Shown piece by piece: positions 8,719 to 17,716 of a DNA stretch of 64,000 bases. Each line of letters opens with the position of its first letter. Within the stretch, counting starts at the first letter, position 1. Where the stretch lies: the NCBI GenBank assembly GCA_019720755.1, contig CP081303.1:372001-436000 (forward strand), given 5' to 3'. The notes below the pieces were generated by a model that ran no database searches, was not told the DNA's origin, and was given only the letters and a program-made list of their open reading frames with translations. The position numbers and the translations under genes are program-made. The stretch comes from Prolixibacteraceae bacterium. GTDB taxonomy: Bacteria; Bacteroidota; Bacteroidia; Bacteroidales; Prolixibacteraceae.

Positions 8719-10128
8719 ATGAATATTAAAGATCAAGTAGTCCCACGTTCCATGCTCATGCCATTTATTTTGATCACGAGCTGTTTCGCATTGTGGGGAT
8801 TCGCAAATGATATAACAAATCCTATGGTTGAGGCTTTCTCTCGTATTTTTAGTATGGGAGCGAGTGGAGGAACTTGGGTACAGGTAGTTTTTTATGGTGG
8901 ATATGGTGCGATGGCTTTTCCTGCGGCACTGTTTATTCGTAAATATACTTATAAGTCTGGTATTTTGGTTGGTCTAGGACTGTATGCTTTAGGATGTCTT
9001 TTGTTTATTCCTGCAAGTTCTATAGGACTTTACCCACCATTTCTAATCGCGTATTTTATTATGACTTGTGGCCTTTCCTTTTTGGAGACGAGTGCAAACC
9101 CTTATGTTTTATCTATGGGACCAGATTCGACAGCCACAAGACGATTGAACCTTGCTCAAGCTTTTAATCCTATTGGATCATTGACAGGAATGTTCGTTGC
9201 TACGACCATGATTCAAGCAAATCTTGACCCAAGAGGTGCTGCAGAAAGAGCTACTCTTTTGCCAGAGCAGTTTGAAGCAGTGAAGTCGCATGATTTGCAT
9301 GTGTTGAGTAATCCATATATCTCTATAGGCTTGGTTATCATCGCGATGTTTGTCATTATTGCAATTGCAAAAATGCCTAACAAAGAGGAGAGCGATCACC
9401 GTCTTAATTTATGGGGGACCCTAAAGAAGCTGTTTAAGATACCGAAATATAGAGAAGGAGTAATTACCCAAATGTTTTATGTAGGTGCACAGATCATGTG
9501 TTGGACATTTATTGTACAATATGGTCAGAGAATCTTTGTGCGTGACGGTTTAACTCCTCAAGATCTTGAATCAGGATGGTTGCATATTGTTGATTCTCTT
9601 GGCTTCTTGTCTTCTGATGTTTCTAAGGTAATCTCTTCAGGTCAAGGGGTGAATGGTCTTTCTCTAGGAGCAGGTGCTCATATTGCACAGCTTTATAATA
9701 TCCTTGCGATGTTCTTCTTTCTAGTAGCACGTTTCGTATGTACGTTTATGTTAAAGTATATCCAACCAGGAAGACTTCTTCAGTATTTAGCCATTGGTGG
9801 TATTATTTTGGCTTCAGGAACTATTTTCATTGACGGAATGAATGGATTGTATTGCTTGATTGGTGTTTCTGCATGTATGTCTTTGATGTTCCCAACAATA
9901 TATGGTATTGCTTTAGAAGGAATGGGTGATGATGCAAAGTTTGGTGCAGCTGGACTTATTATGGCAATTGTAGGAGGGACTGTTCTTCCCAAAAGTCAAG
10001 CATGGATAATCGATTTGAAACAGATTGGTAGTATGCCAGCAGTAAATGTATCCTTTATCTTACCATTGATATGTTTTGTGATTATCACCATTTATGGATA
10101 CAGAACAGTAAAACGTCAAGCCTTATAA
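8719..10128 (+). CDS. fucP: MFS sugar:proton symporter, FucP family
   Basis: 469 residues with about twelve membrane segments. It is like the L-fucose:H+ symporter FucP: a helix-1 region SCFALWGFANDITNPMV, the GGYGAMAFPAALFIRKY segment, and SFLETSANPYVLSMG. It would import the sugar across the inner membrane. In this operon the substrate is most likely L-galactose, a close analogue of L-fucose, which it may also carry. It starts 31 bp after the aldo/keto reductase gene and is followed after 14 bp by the mutarotase. Confidence 0.88.
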   Translation: MNIKDQVVPRSMLMPFILITSCFALWGFANDITNPMVEAFSRIFSMGASGGTWVQVVFYGGYGAMAFPAALFIRKYTYKSGILVGLGLYALGCLLFIPASSIGLYPPFLIAYFIMTCGLSFLETSANPYVLSMGPDSTATRRLNLAQAFNPIGSLTGMFVATTMIQANLDPRGAAERATLLPEQFEAVKSHDLHVLSNPYISIGLVIIAMFVIIAIAKMPNKEESDHRLNLWGTLKKLFKIPKYREGVITQMFYVGAQIMCWTFIVQYGQRIFVRDGLTPQDLESGWLHIVDSLGFLSSDVSKVISSGQGVNGLSLGAGAHIAQLYNILAMFFFLVARFVCTFMLKYIQPGRLLQYLAIGGIILASGTIFIDGMNGLYCLIGVSACMSLMFPTIYGIALEGMGDDAKFGAAGLIMAIVGGTVLPKSQAWIIDLKQIGSMPAVNVSFILPLICFVIITIYGYRTVKRQAL

Positions 10129-10142
10129 TAACTAATTTAACT

Positions 10143-10502
10143 ATGAAAAATAAAAATGCATATAAGAGATATTGTAAAGCAATGTCTCTTAGAAATGATC
10201 CTGAATTAATAAAAGAATATAAAAGGGTACATGCTCCAGGAGCAGCATGGCCTGAAGTTACACAAGGAATGTTGGATGTGGGTATTCTTGCAATGGAGAT
10301 TTACCTATTGGATGCCCAGCTATTCATGATTATGGATACGGTACCCGACTTCGATCATGATAAAGCAATGATCGAATTGGCAACGAAACCACGCCAATCT
10401 GAGTGGGAAGCATATGTAGCGGAATTTCAAAATAGTTCGGAGGAGGCTACCGCTGATGAAAAGTGGAGATTAATGGAAAGAATATATAAGTTAGGATTGT
10501 AA
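10143..10502 (+). CDS. L-rhamnose/L-fucose mutarotase-type protein (RhaM-like)
   Basis: 119 residues of the RhaM / DUF718 family of small dimeric alpha-beta barrel mutarotases. Visible are the N-terminal RYCKAMSLRNDPELIKEYKRVHA, which carries the conserved histidine of the family, and PGAAWPEV. It interconverts the anomers of an incoming 6-deoxy or L-sugar, here presumably L-galactose, so that the dehydrogenase receives the anomer it uses. I chose ATG 10143; the frame is open farther upstream only within the transporter gene. Confidence 0.85.
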   Translation: MKNKNAYKRYCKAMSLRNDPELIKEYKRVHAPGAAWPEVTQGMLDVGILAMEIYLLDAQLFMIMDTVPDFDHDKAMIELATKPRQSEWEAYVAEFQNSSEEATADEKWRLMERIYKLGL

Positions 10503-10514
10503 AACACATTAGAT

Positions 10515-11531
10515 ATGAAACAGTTAGTTTGTTTAGAACCAGGTAAGTTTAAAATGAAAGATGTTGTAAAACCTTCGAGAAAAGAGGGTTGTGCATTGAT
10601 TAAAATACAGAGAATTGGTATTTGTGGAACAGATCTTCATGCTTTTGAAGGAACACAACCTTTTTTCTCATATCCTCGTGTCTTAGGTCATGAGTTGTCT
10701 GGTGAAATTGTAGAACTAGATAATGAAGACGATGGTTTTGTTGTGGGAGAAAAAGTCACTTTTATTCCTTATTACCCATGTCATGATTGTGTTGCTTGTC
10801 GTAATGGTAAGCCAAATTGTTGTACAAATATTCAAGGAGCTGGAGTCCATATTGACGGTGGAATGGTGGAGTATCTTAATGTGCCACAGTATGCATTGAT
10901 TCATGGACAGGGTATGGGATACGACGAGCTTGCAATGGTGGAGCCTATGGCAATAGGCGCTCATGCTGTACGTGTTTCCGAAATTAAAGAAGATGAGTTT
11001 GTTATTGTAACAGGTGCTGGTCCTATTGGTTTAGGTGCAATGGCATTTGCTAAGATAAAAGGAGCTAAAGTGATTGCTTTAGATGTTCAAGATAGCCGAT
11101 TGGCTTTTGCAAAAGAGAACTTTGGCGCTGATTATGTGGTGAATGTGTTGAATAATCCAGTAGAAACGGTTAAAGAGATTACTGATGGGGATATGGTTAC
11201 TACCATTATAGATGCTACTGGTAATAAGAGAGCTATTGAGGGTAGCCTTGATTATTTGGCTCATGGTGGTAAGATCACTATGGTGGGACTTCAACTAGAG
11301 AAATTTAGTTTTGCTCATCCTGAATTCCATAAGAGAGAGACTACGTTACGTAGTAGTCGTAATGCTACGCGTGAAGATTTTGATCATGTGATTGATAGCA
11401 TGAAATCAGGCAAAGTGAATGTGAAACCATTAATCACTCATAGATCTTCATTTTCGAATTTAGTAGATAACTTCTCGTCTTGGTTAAACCCAGAGACAGG
11501 AGTAGTGAAGGCTGTAGTAGACCTTGACTAA
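10515..11531 (+). CDS. zinc alcohol dehydrogenase, probable L-galactonate 5-dehydrogenase
   Basis: 338 residues, a medium-chain zinc dehydrogenase. Catalytic zinc ligands are in GICGTD (C37) and GHE (H59, E60). The structural zinc has four cysteines in CHDCVACRNGKPNCC (from 89). The cofactor loop is GAGPIGLG. It resembles E. coli LgoD/YjjN, which oxidises L-galactonate to D-tagaturonate. That reaction is exactly the link needed between the lactonase and tagaturonate reductase in this operon. The general fold is certain; the substrate is inferred from context. It is the last gene before a terminator. Confidence 0.85.
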   Translation: MKQLVCLEPGKFKMKDVVKPSRKEGCALIKIQRIGICGTDLHAFEGTQPFFSYPRVLGHELSGEIVELDNEDDGFVVGEKVTFIPYYPCHDCVACRNGKPNCCTNIQGAGVHIDGGMVEYLNVPQYALIHGQGMGYDELAMVEPMAIGAHAVRVSEIKEDEFVIVTGAGPIGLGAMAFAKIKGAKVIALDVQDSRLAFAKENFGADYVVNVLNNPVETVKEITDGDMVTTIIDATGNKRAIEGSLDYLAHGGKITMVGLQLEKFSFAHPEFHKRETTLRSSRNATREDFDHVIDSMKSGKVNVKPLITHRSSFSNLVDNFSSWLNPETGVVKAVVDLD

Positions 11532-11558
11532 TAAAGAATAGTTTTGATTTATTTCTGA

Positions 11559-11588
11559 GGGTGTTCCTGCATGAGGGCACCCTTTTTT
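11559..11588 (+). terminator. terminator of the L-galactose operon
   Basis: GGGTG...CACCC hairpin with wobble pairs, followed by a run of seven T, 28 bp after the dehydrogenase stop. Confidence 0.75.
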
Positions 11589-12417
11589 TGCTCTTATTAT
11601 GCCTCAGATTTCTCTAAGTTGTTACTCCTTTCTAGATGTCTTTTTGTACCATTATTAAGTCTATATTTTTTTTATACTTTCCTTGTATCCTCCTATAGAC
11701 CTACTTTATACATGAGGAGTGAATATCTATTTCTACTATCTCATATAGGACTTCTCTTTGTTGAAAGTAAAGGTAGAGAGTCCAAATTAAGATTATGTAA
11801 TTGCATTCATGGTCCTTTAAAAGGTGATAATCTACTTTTAGTAACTCTTTCTCGAAGTCGTAAAACGTGTTTGTAAGATTACAAACTTGTTCTACGTGGA
11901 TCATTTGGTGTCTTCTTTTTCTTGTTTGTAATAGTCATTGTAAATTGGAGTAATGCTGTTTTTTTATATATGATTTGCTCTTTTATTCACAATGATATGT
12001 TCCTTTTTCTAGAATAGAGATAAGTTATTCTTCGTTGATAATGGATTTGATCATCTAACTTTGTCTAGGTGTAACATGGTGATTCCAACCAATACAATGA
12101 GACTGTTGTATTTGCTTAAATATCTTTGTTGTATTCACTACAAGAGATGAATTATTCGATTTTCATGTGTACAGTTTGTATTATATACATCCTTATCTCC
12201 TTTTTAAAATAGAAAAGATAGTCTTGAATATTGTTGTAATATCCAGTAATTCAGTATTTATTGGGTGCCATTATACATATTGTTATAAAAGCATTACTCT
12301 TTGTGATATTATGCTTATTCTTAAATCTTGGTATCTCTTATGTTTGTATTCATATCATTGCTATTTGATGAATGATTGTAGCATTAGAAATTGAGTATGG
12401 TTTTAATGGTTTGGTGT
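11589..12417. other. long intergenic region without a recognisable gene
   Basis: About 830 bp of AT-rich DNA. Open frames here (for example around 11571-11876 and 12167-12394) give low-complexity, Phe/Leu/Tyr/Cys-rich translations that look like noise. The only ordered element I see is a perfect short palindrome, GTTTGTAA-GA-TTACAAAC (11869-11886), which might be a protein-binding site. It could be the remains of decayed sequence between two carbohydrate gene sets. Confidence 0.5.
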
Positions 12418-12451
12418 ATTGGTGCCTTTATTTAATAGAGGCACCACCAAT
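12418..12451. promoter_or_regulatory. hairpin upstream of the beta-helix operon
   Basis: ATTGGTGCCT pairs with AGGCACCACCAAT (one 3-base bulge). No T-run follows, so it is not a clear intrinsic terminator. It ends about 50 bp before the lipoprotein start and could be a leader structure. Confidence 0.4.
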
Positions 12452-12502
12452 CCATATTATCATTGAAGTTTTATAATCAGATTAACTAAACGATGAATTA
12501 GG

Positions 12503-14845
12503 ATGAAAAAACTATTTGTATTCTTAGCTTTTGTTTTGCTGTTTGGATGTTCTTCTAAAAGTACTACTTCTTTTTACATCTCTCCCAAAGGAGTAGACAC
12601 GAATAATGGTAGTCTTGAAAGTCCTTTTAGAACTATTGAGAGAGCAAAGTTGGCCATTCAAAGGTTGGACAATAGAGAGCAAAATATTTTTGTTTATTTG
12701 AGGGGAGGGACTTACAAAATTGATAAGACAGTCCGTTTTGGCATCGAGGATGGTGCACCAAAAGGATTCCAATATACCTATATTGCTTACCCTGGAGAGT
12801 ATCCTGTGATCTCTTCAGGAGTTTCTATTAATCATTGGAGATTACTTAGCAATTATCCAGAAGGATTTCCCAAAGAGGCTCAAGGGAAAGTTTGGATTGC
12901 AGACTATCCTAAAGGGGTAGATAATTTCTATCATATGTTTGATGGAGATCGCAGAGTGGATAGATCAAGGAAAGATGGGTTTTCTATTCGAGCAATGGAG
13001 CCTATCGGTTTTGATCAGAAAAATAGAAGGATTGATAAGGATAGACAGTATGTATCAGCAAGAAGTATGAATGTCTATTTCAATGAGGATCGCTATCAAC
13101 TAAAACAGTTTCATTTCGAAGATACTGACCATATTTTAAAACCTTGGAATAATATGTCGGATATCGAATTGGGTTTTGCTCCTGTTCCGTGGACGATGAA
13201 TTTGATCCCTCTTGAAAAGATAGATTTTAGAAATAATATTGGCTATCTGACTTTGGAGTCGAATTCTCCTCCAGGTGCGAAGAAATCACATACAAAACCT
13301 TGGATAGAAAATGCATTAGAGTATATTTCAGAAGGAACTTTTGTGAATAGAAAAGGATCAAAAAAGATCTATTATTGGCCAAAAGAAGATCGACCTGAGA
13401 CTAGCTTGGTCGTTCCTACCCTAAAAGAGTACTTCTTATTGGAAGGAGAAATCGATTATGATGGTCCTACAGATACTCCTGTAAAAAACTTAGTGTTTGA
13501 TGGAATTACCTTTGAGCATGGCGATCGTTTTTCATGGACTGATGGTCATAAAGGGCTAGGTATTCAGCATGATTGGGATAAATTTGATAATCCGAATGCC
13601 ATGATGCGTTTAAGGGGTGCCGAGAATTGTATTGTACGTAATTGCCGTTTTACTAATAGTGGTAATTCTGCGTTACGACTAGATTTATATTGTCAGAAAA
13701 ATGAAATTTGTAACAACCTTATTGATCACGTAGGACATATGGGGATACTATTGTGTGGTTATGGTCCTGGAACAAAGGATGTAAACAAAGAAAATAAGAT
13801 TGTAAGTAATTTAATACACCATGTTGGGACTGTGTGGAAGCAGGGTGCGGGTATTTTCGTTTGGCAGAGTGGAAATAATATTATCTCGCATAACTTGATT
13901 CATCATGTACCACGTAAAGGTGTGGGTTTGTGTGGTGTTAGAATGCCTATTCTAGCAAAAAGAGAATGTAGGTTTGATGAAGGATCGAAAACAATTCGAT
14001 GGAGTGAAATTGATGCGGACATGAAGAGACGTAATCTTCAATATGCTGAGAAGTTAAGTGATTTATGGCATCAATTCACCCCTTACCTTCACGCTCGTAA
14101 TAATGTGGTTGAATTTAATGAAGTCTATCGAGCATTAGAGGCTTTAGGGGATGGTTCTGTTTTAAATGTTTCTGGCGCAGGAGAAGGGAATGTCGTTCAG
14201 AATAATTATGTGCACCATATTGCAAGTCACGCTTCTGGAGTGCTTCGTACAGATGATTGGCAGAGAGGGACTATATTCAAAAAGAATATTATTTATATGG
14301 CGAATGTGGCTGCGATTGTTCATAAAGGATTTAATCATGTGGTCAATAATATGATTTTAGATTGTAGTACCAAGGAATCAATTCGTTGGGCATCTTATCC
14401 TGATGAGGCAGCAGACTATGGATCTTTGGTCCAAAAAAATATCTTCTATGAGTCTGGGGATAGCATTGATTTCTATCGAGTATCTTATAGAGCTTCAGAA
14501 GGAATTACACTACCTGAAAATGCATCTACAGATAACAACTTTTTTTGGTGTGTTCAGAGTAAGAAACCTCTGTTGAATCATTTGAAGAAGTATAGAGCAC
14601 AAGGGATTGAAACTCATAGTAATGTTATTGATCCTCTCTTTGTGGACTTTAAAAATGGGAACTTCAATCTAAAAGCGGACTCTCCTTTGTTGAAGAGTGG
14701 CTTCGAAAATATAGATATTAAAAGTATTAGTTTGCTGGCGGATTACCCAGAACATCTTAAAGCGTTCGACGTGGCTGAAAATGATAGAAAACCGATATTT
14801 CATAGACAGAAATCAAATGGTGGGCAACTATATGATTTTTGGTAG
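12503..14845 (+). CDS. exported right-handed beta-helix lipoprotein, GH141-like
   Basis: 780 residues. A lipoprotein signal peptide ends at LLFGC (Cys about 16), so it should be membrane-anchored. The start YISPKGVDTNNGSLESPFRTIERA is a common opening of secreted beta-helix carbohydrate-active proteins. Next come a YIAYPGEYPVISSG segment and a long parallel beta-helix (about 320-600) with NSGNSALRLDLY, GILLCGYGPGTKDVNK and FVWQSGNNIISHNLIHH. The overall plan resembles GH141, a family with an alpha-L-fucosidase member. I recognise this from memory, so treat the family as tentative. It is clearly paralogous to the protein at 47590. It lies 1 kb after the L-galactose genes and 42 bp before another beta-helix gene. 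Confidence 0.75.
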   Translation: MKKLFVFLAFVLLFGCSSKSTTSFYISPKGVDTNNGSLESPFRTIERAKLAIQRLDNREQNIFVYLRGGTYKIDKTVRFGIEDGAPKGFQYTYIAYPGEYPVISSGVSINHWRLLSNYPEGFPKEAQGKVWIADYPKGVDNFYHMFDGDRRVDRSRKDGFSIRAMEPIGFDQKNRRIDKDRQYVSARSMNVYFNEDRYQLKQFHFEDTDHILKPWNNMSDIELGFAPVPWTMNLIPLEKIDFRNNIGYLTLESNSPPGAKKSHTKPWIENALEYISEGTFVNRKGSKKIYYWPKEDRPETSLVVPTLKEYFLLEGEIDYDGPTDTPVKNLVFDGITFEHGDRFSWTDGHKGLGIQHDWDKFDNPNAMMRLRGAENCIVRNCRFTNSGNSALRLDLYCQKNEICNNLIDHVGHMGILLCGYGPGTKDVNKENKIVSNLIHHVGTVWKQGAGIFVWQSGNNIISHNLIHHVPRKGVGLCGVRMPILAKRECRFDEGSKTIRWSEIDADMKRRNLQYAEKLSDLWHQFTPYLHARNNVVEFNEVYRALEALGDGSVLNVSGAGEGNVVQNNYVHHIASHASGVLRTDDWQRGTIFKKNIIYMANVAAIVHKGFNHVVNNMILDCSTKESIRWASYPDEAADYGSLVQKNIFYESGDSIDFYRVSYRASEGITLPENASTDNNFFWCVQSKKPLLNHLKKYRAQGIETHSNVIDPLFVDFKNGNFNLKADSPLLKSGFENIDIKSISLLADYPEHLKAFDVAENDRKPIFHRQKSNGGQLYDFW

Positions 14846-14887
14846 GATAGATATGTATTTTTTAATAAAGACATTAAAATTGATAAG

Positions 14888-17503
14888 ATGATTTTTTTAA
14901 AGTTTATTAATAAAATGAAATGCCTTTGGTTGATTCTATCACTGTTCTTCTCTTCGGCTTCATATGCTAAGAATCTGTATGTTTCATCAAAAGGGAATGA
15001 CAAGAATAGAGGTACATTAAGTTCTCCTCTCTTGTCTATTGATAAGGCAGTAAAAAATCTTCAAGATGGAGATACTTGTTTTGTCTCTGAAGGAGTCTAT
15101 CGTACTCCTTTCTCTTTAATTGGTAGTAAGAAGAATATCGTAATCACTTCGATTCCTGGTCAGAGAGCCTTGTTTGATGGAACTATTCCCTTATCAGGGA
15201 GATGGGTTAAGGTGAAAGAAAATACATATCGAATGAAAGTAAAGAAGCCTGTGTCTCAGCTTTTTAGGAATGATAAGATGCTAATTCTTGCTCGTTGGCC
15301 TAATGCATCCTTCGAAGATGGATCTTTTTGGGATATGATGAGTACGTGGAGACATCAAGGCTCTCAAAGTTGTTTTGGAACGATGTATGATTCTAGACCT
15401 GACCAAGCTGACTATAAGGAGAGTGACGATGAAGGAGCCTCTACTGTTTCGGTGAAAGATGGGGTTAATATGGAGTCGTTGGCTGATACGAAGATCGATT
15501 TTACAGGTGCAATTGCTGTCATGAATATTGGTTCATGGTTGTCATGGGCACAACCAGTAGTGAAGCATAAAGCGGGAAGCTCTGTCTTTCAATACTCTAA
15601 AGATTTTAGTAGAGAGAATAAATCTCTTCCCAATGGACCTAAATCATTGCGAAGTAGTAAATTCTTTAAGAAGAAGATGAAGCAGGGACATTATTACCTG
15701 ATTGGAAAGATGGCTCTAGATATTTCGAATGAGTGGTTTTATGATACAAAGGAGAGAGCAATTTATGTGGTAGTCCCTAACGGTAAACATCCTAATGACT
15801 ATCAATATAAAGGAAAGGTCCATGATTATATGATTACTGGTTCTAAAACAGATAATGTTACGGTTTCTAATATAGATTTCTTTGGTGCTACTTTCCATTT
15901 TATGGATTCAAAGAATATCTCGATTGATGGATGTAACTTTAACTATCCTTCATATCATAAATTTGCTCTTGGTATCTTAGGTGAACCCAAAGTTAGTGCT
16001 TTTGATTATTCAAAGAAAGCGCTGAGATCGAATACATCTTTGATTACAAACAATATGGTTCGCAACAGTACTTTTGCATATGCAGATGGTCCAGGACTTA
16101 GTATTACTGGCCGAAAAGATTTGGTTGAGAACTGCTATTTCCATGATATTGATTGGAGCTGTTTGGGTTCTGGTGCATCTGGGTCTTTAGATTTTATAAA
16201 GGCAGACGATTTTACTTTTCGTTATAATACGGTACATACTGGAGGTAATTCAGAAGGGGTGCGTGTAGGGAATCGTAGTTTGATCGAGTATAATCATATA
16301 TATAATTTAAGTCTCCTACAGCATGATGGATCTGCTATTAATGTCGGTGTTGCAGGAATTAATGGATCTATTATTCGTTACAATTGGGTTCACTCAATGA
16401 AGAAAGCTGGTATCCGATTCGATTCTAGTGGGTATCAGACCCCTCTCGTAAATTGGGGTGAGAATGGGACTGTCAATTATAATGTTGTGTGGAATACAGG
16501 AAGTGTGAAGTGTAAAGGAAACAAACACACGGTATTGAATAATACTGTCTTTGAAACACTTCCAGGATTGTTCGATATTGGAGTTCCTCGCGTTTTGATG
16601 ATGGGATCTAATAATAGTCATTCGGTAGTTAAAAATAATATTGCACCACATATTGGAGGTCATTTTGCTCTGAGAACAAAATACCCTTGTCCTGGTGATA
16701 CGGTTAATAATTGGCAGGGAGAAATTACCTCATTAGTTCGCGATGCTTATAATTACGACTTCAGGCCTACAGAGTCTTTGGTATCAACAATAAAAAAGAG
16801 TGGAGAGTCTATGGCTGGAGCCTATAGTCTAGATGATGATAAATATTGGATTCCTGGTTATGTAGGAGAAGTGCCCAATACTTCTGTTCCACGTAATCAT
16901 GCAACCAATGTTCGCAAAGACCTTACGTTATTTTGGAATAAAGCAAAAGATGTAAATTCTTATATTGTTTATTTCGGTACAAATAAGAAGCAGCTAGGAC
17001 GTAAGGATCATTTACTAACATCTACAACCCATTGTAATGCTACTCCTCGTGGTATTGATCCCTCGAAGAGGTATTATTGGAGGGTTGATGTGAAGAAGAA
17101 CAATGGTACGATTGTAAAAGGAAATGCATGGACTTTTGGTTCTGTTAGACAGATAATTCATTCAGAATATAAGGTTTTAGCATCTCCTAAATTTAAATAT
17201 AAAGAGTACTTGTCCTTACCTAAAGAGGTTGTGGCTTTGGATCTCGGAATGGAGAAAAATAAATCTCTTACTAAAGTGTATAATACCTATTGGTCTGAGT
17301 ACGAAAATAATAAGTGGTTGGCGTCCACGGAGAAGATGCTATTAGATCTGAGCTTGCCAAAGAATAAATTAGCCCAACTGAAAAGGTTTAAAAAAGAGGT
17401 CTTTAAAGAGGCTTCAGAATATTTAGTGCAAAATTCAACAACAATCCTTAATAAAAGAGAATTGGAGAAACTTAGCCAGTCATTGCATCTTCATGACTGG
17501 TAG
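14888..17503 (+). CDS. secreted parallel beta-helix protein with a fibronectin-like domain
   Basis: 871 residues. Signal peptide MKCLWLILSLFFSSASYA begins at the second Met (14915); the ATG at 14888 only lengthens it. A beta-helix opening (LYVSSKGNDKNRGTLSSPLLSIDKA) is followed by a QLFRNDKMLILARWPNA segment and helix turns to about residue 650. A fibronectin-III-like module follows at about 670-750 (YIVYFGTNKKQLG, YYWRVDV). The C terminus is charged and helical. It is probably a polysaccharide lyase or glycosidase acting outside the cytoplasm; I cannot assign a CAZy family. It forms a two-gene operon with the preceding lipoprotein and ends at a strong terminator. Confidence 0.75.
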   Translation: MIFLKFINKMKCLWLILSLFFSSASYAKNLYVSSKGNDKNRGTLSSPLLSIDKAVKNLQDGDTCFVSEGVYRTPFSLIGSKKNIVITSIPGQRALFDGTIPLSGRWVKVKENTYRMKVKKPVSQLFRNDKMLILARWPNASFEDGSFWDMMSTWRHQGSQSCFGTMYDSRPDQADYKESDDEGASTVSVKDGVNMESLADTKIDFTGAIAVMNIGSWLSWAQPVVKHKAGSSVFQYSKDFSRENKSLPNGPKSLRSSKFFKKKMKQGHYYLIGKMALDISNEWFYDTKERAIYVVVPNGKHPNDYQYKGKVHDYMITGSKTDNVTVSNIDFFGATFHFMDSKNISIDGCNFNYPSYHKFALGILGEPKVSAFDYSKKALRSNTSLITNNMVRNSTFAYADGPGLSITGRKDLVENCYFHDIDWSCLGSGASGSLDFIKADDFTFRYNTVHTGGNSEGVRVGNRSLIEYNHIYNLSLLQHDGSAINVGVAGINGSIIRYNWVHSMKKAGIRFDSSGYQTPLVNWGENGTVNYNVVWNTGSVKCKGNKHTVLNNTVFETLPGLFDIGVPRVLMMGSNNSHSVVKNNIAPHIGGHFALRTKYPCPGDTVNNWQGEITSLVRDAYNYDFRPTESLVSTIKKSGESMAGAYSLDDDKYWIPGYVGEVPNTSVPRNHATNVRKDLTLFWNKAKDVNSYIVYFGTNKKQLGRKDHLLTSTTHCNATPRGIDPSKRYYWRVDVKKNNGTIVKGNAWTFGSVRQIIHSEYKVLASPKFKYKEYLSLPKEVVALDLGMEKNKSLTKVYNTYWSEYENNKWLASTEKMLLDLSLPKNKLAQLKRFKKEVFKEASEYLVQNSTTILNKRELEKLSQSLHLHDW

Positions 17504-17563
17504 AATATAATGTGATAAATTTGACTATAGAATCTTTTTTAAAGATCAATTCTCTTGAAGTTG

Positions 17564-17598
17564 CGATGCAGATCTCTATTGATCTGCATCGTTTTTTT
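17564..17598 (+). terminator. strong terminator after the beta-helix operon
   Basis: A perfect 11-bp stem, CGATGCAGATC with GATCTGCATCG, a six-base loop, then seven T. Confidence 0.92.
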
Positions 17599-17696
17599 AT
17601 GTCTTATCCAATAACCTCTGTCGCGAACAACCTCCACTGAATAGATTCAATCATGAATATTATTCATTCTTGTGTAGTTTATTTACGTACATTTAC

Positions 17697-17704
17697 TATA
17701 TTTG
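17697..17704 (+). promoter_or_regulatory. Bacteroidota -7 box of the tmRNA promoter
   Basis: TATATTTG fits the TAnnTTTG consensus of Bacteroidota primary promoters and lies 12 bp before the mature tmRNA 5' end. A -33 element (TTG/TTTG) is only weakly visible upstream. Confidence 0.5.
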
Positions 17705-17716
17705 CATACTCTATTC

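Noticed and set aside
11571-11876. A 101-codon open frame after the L-galactose operon
   Set aside because: It begins inside the terminator, is rich in Phe/Leu/Tyr/Ser with no family resemblance, and an opposing frame of similar quality overlaps it.
12167-12394. A 75-codon open frame in the gap before the beta-helix operon
   Set aside because: Low-complexity Ile/Tyr/Cys-rich translation, no start context, AT-rich DNA; most likely chance.
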